In this document: positions 61,015 to 64,000 of the stretch, piece by piece | Numbering within the stretch: the stretch's first letter is position 1 | Layout: each line of letters begins with the position of its first letter | Assembly (NCBI RefSeq): GCF_012272815.1 | Contig: NZ_JAAWWL010000001.1 | Span: forward strand, 186,001-250,000 | Length of the DNA: 64,000 bases | Reading direction: 5' to 3' | Source: Croceivirga thetidis | Lineage (GTDB): Bacteria; Bacteroidota; Bacteroidia; Flavobacteriales; Flavobacteriaceae | Program-made: the position numbers and the translations under genes | The notes under the pieces: generated by a model | Told to the model about the DNA's origin: nothing | What the model saw: only the letters and a program-made list of their open reading frames with translations | Database searches by the model: none

Positions 61015-63510
61015 TTAAAAATTGAATCCGAAGGTACCAGTTACACCAAATGGCCTTGCATTGGGTGCATCTAAATAATTACCACGGAAATTAAAATCCA
61101 ATCGGAAAATTTTAAAGATATTCCCCACCCCAAAGGAGTATTCCCAATACGGTTCCCGATTTGGCGCCAGTAGTGGAATATTTGTTGGTGCGCTCAAGGC
61201 AACATTTTCATCTGATATGGAACCCCATGCTCCTCGAATACCAACAATCTCGCGCAGATTAAGTTTGCGAAGCAACGGAATTCTGGAGAATATCCTTCCG
61301 TTGAAATTATGTTCCAAATGCAGTGTGGCGTAGGTATCGGTAACAAACTCGTAGAAATCAAGATTAGGAAAAACATTATACAATGAAAAAACGGTTTGGT
61401 TCCCAGGGATTACGCTCAATAACCCCAAGGGCACTTCTCCAAAGGTTTTCCCGAGTTCTACCGTACTGGTCAATCGACCAATACCGCCGAGTTGCCAGGG
61501 CTGTGTATACGAAAATTGCAATCTACCATAATCAAAATCACTTTCCATAAAACCAGATAAGCCCTTCGTGTAATTCAAGACCAAGGTGCTGTAATTGTCA
61601 TTAATGGTATTTCTTTCTACCCCGTAGCCAATGGTTCTACGGCCAGGGGTATAAACTATCGTGGTGTTTATATCAAATTGTTTCACCTCAGATGAAACTC
61701 CCGTTGGTGAGCTCGGATCTACATAATCCAAACTGAATTCAGAAGGTAATGCTGAGCTGAGTGTACGGAAAGCACCTCCAAATTGGAACCGTAAATTTTT
61801 AATGGGCTCCATTTCTACACTCAGCACCGAAAGATTTATGTTGGTCAAGCGATTGTTATTACCTACGGTAACCAGACCTGAGGAAGCAATACTTCTACCC
61901 AACACATCAGTAGTGCTGGTTAGACTAATCCCCAATTGCTCAATATCCCTGCGATTACCACCTGAAATAATTAATCGATTTTTCCGGTCCAACAAAAATT
62001 TACCCGAGAAACCATGCTTGAATTTTTTGTCATCAAAGCCATAGGCCATATATCCTTCCAAACGCCAAGGGTCATTTTGCCCAAAATAAGTTCGTGCTCC
62101 ACCACGTACCCGAATTCCTTCAGCATCATTGATTCCAAAAGTGCTGTAAAGGTCACCTATGTCAATATTCCATTTATCGATTTCTATGTAACCGGAACCT
62201 AAGACACTGACGATATCGTAATAGGTTCGAAATTTTGGAACGGTCTGCAACGTATCCAGCAACTTAAAAATGCTCGATTCATCGTCATTGAGTTTTTCCA
62301 AACGGGCGTTCTTCCAAAAGAGGCTATCTTGCTGAAAGACCCTTGGGTCATAAGGGTCCGATTCGGCCTTGTAGAATTCTTCAGGTCTCTCTAAATTAAA
62401 CGTATAATTATCAAAAACAGTAGTTCGTTTCCCGTATACCCCCCTGGATTCCTCTTTTTTAGAAAAGGCAAAATCACTCAACATGTAATCACGTTTGAGC
62501 AAGAAAACCGAATCACTGACCACATCGAACTCTTGTTCAATATAAATCTCTTTGACCCAATTAATGTTGGCGCTCTTCGTGACCTCCATGTTTATTTTCT
62601 TCACAGCATAAGTGGTGTCGTTCACCCAAAAATCACCTTTAAAGGTCAATTCGTTTTTACGCCGTGGGTAATAAATAATGTTGTAGCACCATTTGTCGTC
62701 TATAAACGTACTATCGGATAATACATAATTGTAAACATCAACACCTGTTCGAGATAGTGGACTCGTAAAACTTTTATCAAAAAATTTCAGATAGTTATCG
62801 TAAATGTCATAATCGGAGTATAAGTCTTCAACAAAGGCGGTAATGGCTTGGTTCCCTCCAAAGCCGGAATTTTTATTACCTAGCACATCCTCTTTCTTTA
62901 ACTGTAATCCGTTATCACCGTAAACCTTTGAAAAAACCTCGTTCAAAAACATTGGTAGATATGTTTTACCTGTAATACGCGAGGTATCCAAATCTTCAAA
63001 CATGAATTCAAGACCCTTGAACATTCTACTTTTAATCAAGGCACTATCAATGGTATTTAAGTCGAATTCTACTTTTTCATATTTATCATACTGGTAGCTT
63101 TTATACTTGAATACACCATTCTCACGCTTTTTTGACCAAATCTTCTTTAAAATATCAATCGCGGGATTGTCTTTTTTCGATTGTTTTCCTGTGTATACAA
63201 TGACTTCCTGCAGTTGTTCCGTAGCTTCTTTTAGAACAATTTGCATGTTGTAATTTACCTTACCCGCTAGGGTTATTTCCTTGGTTTCATATCCTATAAA
63301 AGATACTTCAATGGTATTGTAATCACCTTCGGATTCGTAATAAAAGCGACCGTTATCATTGGTAATGGTTCCCTCTGAGGAATTTGGGAACAAAACATTT
63401 GCAAAGGCAATGGGGTCGCCATTTTCATCTTGTACAATACCGCCAATCTTTGTTTGGGTATAGCCCAAAATAAAAACCAACAAGAATACTGGAAAAAGGA
63501 ACTTTTTCAT
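61015..63510 (-). CDS. DUF5686 and carboxypeptidase-regulatory-like domain protein
   Basis: 831 residues from the ATG at 63510 (the longer frame to 63525 hides the signal peptide). Signal peptide 1-19 (FLFPVFLLVFILGYTQ), carboxypeptidase-regulatory-like domain about 20-100 (IGGIVQDENGDPIAFANV), and then the long DUF5686 domain with barrel-like C-terminal strands ending FGVTGTFGFNF. Found throughout Bacteroidota; thought to be an outer-membrane barrel. The function is unknown. Confidence 0.87.
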   Translation of the reverse strand: MKKFLFPVFLLVFILGYTQTKIGGIVQDENGDPIAFANVLFPNSSEGTITNDNGRFYYESEGDYNTIEVSFIGYETKEITLAGKVNYNMQIVLKEATEQLQEVIVYTGKQSKKDNPAIDILKKIWSKKRENGVFKYKSYQYDKYEKVEFDLNTIDSALIKSRMFKGLEFMFEDLDTSRITGKTYLPMFLNEVFSKVYGDNGLQLKKEDVLGNKNSGFGGNQAITAFVEDLYSDYDIYDNYLKFFDKSFTSPLSRTGVDVYNYVLSDSTFIDDKWCYNIIYYPRRKNELTFKGDFWVNDTTYAVKKINMEVTKSANINWVKEIYIEQEFDVVSDSVFLLKRDYMLSDFAFSKKEESRGVYGKRTTVFDNYTFNLERPEEFYKAESDPYDPRVFQQDSLFWKNARLEKLNDDESSIFKLLDTLQTVPKFRTYYDIVSVLGSGYIEIDKWNIDIGDLYSTFGINDAEGIRVRGGARTYFGQNDPWRLEGYMAYGFDDKKFKHGFSGKFLLDRKNRLIISGGNRRDIEQLGISLTSTTDVLGRSIASSGLVTVGNNNRLTNINLSVLSVEMEPIKNLRFQFGGAFRTLSSALPSEFSLDYVDPSSPTGVSSEVKQFDINTTIVYTPGRRTIGYGVERNTINDNYSTLVLNYTKGLSGFMESDFDYGRLQFSYTQPWQLGGIGRLTSTVELGKTFGEVPLGLLSVIPGNQTVFSLYNVFPNLDFYEFVTDTYATLHLEHNFNGRIFSRIPLLRKLNLREIVGIRGAWGSISDENVALSAPTNIPLLAPNREPYWEYSFGVGNIFKIFRLDFNFRGNYLDAPNARPFGVTGTFGFNF

Positions 63511-63594
63511 AAAAAGTAAACCCAAGAATGGGAAGTTTGGTTTCGTTTTTTGATTAAAGTGTAATATCTACCAAAAATTGTTCCTTTTTTAACT

Positions 63595-63630
63595 AAAAAG
63601 CCTCGTTAAACTAAATTAACGAGGCTAATA
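63595..63630 (-). terminator. Terminator after the pyruvate dehydrogenase E1-beta gene
   Basis: Inverted repeat AGCCTCGTTAA (63599-63609) and TTAACGAGGCT (63616-63626), a perfect 11-bp stem; on the minus strand it is followed by TTTTT. It separates the E1-beta gene from the DUF5686 gene. Confidence 0.88.
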
Positions 63631-63648
63631 TAAGATGGTTTTTATCTT

Positions 63649-64000
63649 CTATTCTTTGTATAACACTTTCTTAACAGCTTTTACAACGTCATTGCTGTTA
63701 GGCAACCATTCTTTTAACAAAACTGGGGAATATGGTGCAGGTGTATCTGCTGTATTCAACTTAACAACAGGCGCATCCAAATAATCAAAAGCCTTATCCT
63801 GGACTTGATAGGTAATTTCAGTAGCTACGTTTCCAAAAGGCCATGCCTCTTCAAGAATAACCAATCTATTGGTTTTCTTTACTGAATTAATGATAGTATC
63901 ATAGTCCATAGGGCGAACAGTACGGATATCGATAATCTCACAACTGATTCCTTCTTCTGCCAGTTCATCAGCAGCCTTGTAGGCTTCTTTAATGATTTTT
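63649..64000 (-). CDS. pdhB: Pyruvate dehydrogenase E1 component, beta subunit (C-terminal part)
   Basis: 117 codons, entering from the right edge on the minus strand and ending at 63649. The translated part holds the transketolase C-terminal domain: ISCEIIDIRTVRPMD near the edge, then NRLVILEEAWPFGNVATEI and VKLNTADTPAPYSPVL, matching the E1-beta subunit of 2-oxo-acid dehydrogenases. Pyruvate is the most likely substrate, though branched-chain E1-beta cannot be fully excluded from this fragment. Confidence 0.87.
   Translation of the reverse strand, partial: KIIKEAYKAADELAEEGISCEIIDIRTVRPMDYDTIINSVKKTNRLVILEEAWPFGNVATEITYQVQDKAFDYLDAPVVKLNTADTPAPYSPVLLKEWLPNSNDVVKAVKKVLYKE

Noticed and set aside
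1-64000. tRNA, rRNA, CRISPR or classical IS elements
   Set aside because: No cloverleaf, rRNA-like block, spaced direct-repeat array or transposase frame was recognised by reading both strands; absence was not confirmed by computation.

Overview
The window is chromosomal DNA of a Bacteroidota bacterium, almost certainly a Flavobacteriaceae member. Evidence: a GldA-type gliding-motility ATPase, GLPGLI, DUF2807 and DUF5686 proteins, outer-membrane barrels with carboxypeptidase-regulatory N-termini, a Bacteroidota-style energy transducer TonB, promoter elements of the TAnnTTTG type, and weak AT-rich ribosome-binding regions. No rRNA, tRNA, CRISPR array, prophage or classical insertion sequence was seen.

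Layout. (1) 1-6.2 kb: an aromatic amino-acid operon on the minus strand (prephenate dehydratase, aminotransferase, GNAT, prephenate dehydrogenase, DAHP synthase/chorismate mutase). It is preceded by a 23-codon leader peptide with ten Phe/Tyr codons and a perfect terminator hairpin, i.e. a transcription attenuator. (2) 6.4-11.4 kb: gldA, an outer-membrane barrel protein, a membrane-anchored LuxR regulator, a membrane protein and an unlisted 48-residue secreted peptide. (3) 11.4-19.9 kb: a SAM-I-riboswitch-led operon with a split MetH (N-half, ABM protein, C-half), a small membrane protein and MetF, followed by an acyloxyacyl-hydrolase-like barrel, a DUF2807 lipoprotein and a serine hydrolase. 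(4) 20-27.9 kb: assimilatory sulfate reduction (DUF2061, CysH, CysD, CysN; sulfite reductase fused to a HEPN-like domain, CobA, a flavoprotein reductase) next to an Rrf2 regulator. Three copies of a 17-bp semi-palindrome are candidate operators. (5) 28-34.3 kb: MBL hydrolase, Rossmann protein, esterase, Mog and an IorAB-type molybdenum hydroxylase. (6) 34.3-42.2 kb: a GH5 lipoprotein, then a second SAM-I-led methionine operon: MetY, a triple fusion MetX-aspartokinase-homoserine dehydrogenase, a GIY-YIG gene bounded by inverted constant-loop hairpins, and a MetB/MetZ-type enzyme. (7) 42.2-49 kb: molybdopterin oxidoreductase, CocE-type hydrolase, Kir-type channel, and metK behind a SAM-II-like aptamer. 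(8) 49-57.2 kb: outer-membrane receptor and GLPGLI gene divergent from a two-component system, with three GTTAAC boxes at exact 10-bp spacing between them; deoxynucleoside kinase; zinc-ribbon protein; TonB. (9) 57.2-64 kb: membrane and soluble pyrophosphatases, a DUF5686 protein and the end of a pyruvate dehydrogenase E1-beta gene.

How the genes work together. Much of the window is one metabolic theme: sulfate to sulfide, sulfide plus activated homoserine to homocysteine and methionine, methylation by MetH/MetF, and SAM synthesis by MetK. RNA elements control its steps: two SAM-I and one SAM-II-like aptamer within 30 kb, plus the unrelated Phe/Tyr attenuator. The least conventional signals are the Phe/Tyr leader, the GIY-YIG gene bracketed by inverted constant-loop hairpins, the SAM-II-like element with its 9-bp anti-aptamer segment, and the Rrf2 and response-regulator operator candidates. 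All functional assignments rest on sequence reading alone; no database search or folding calculation was run.
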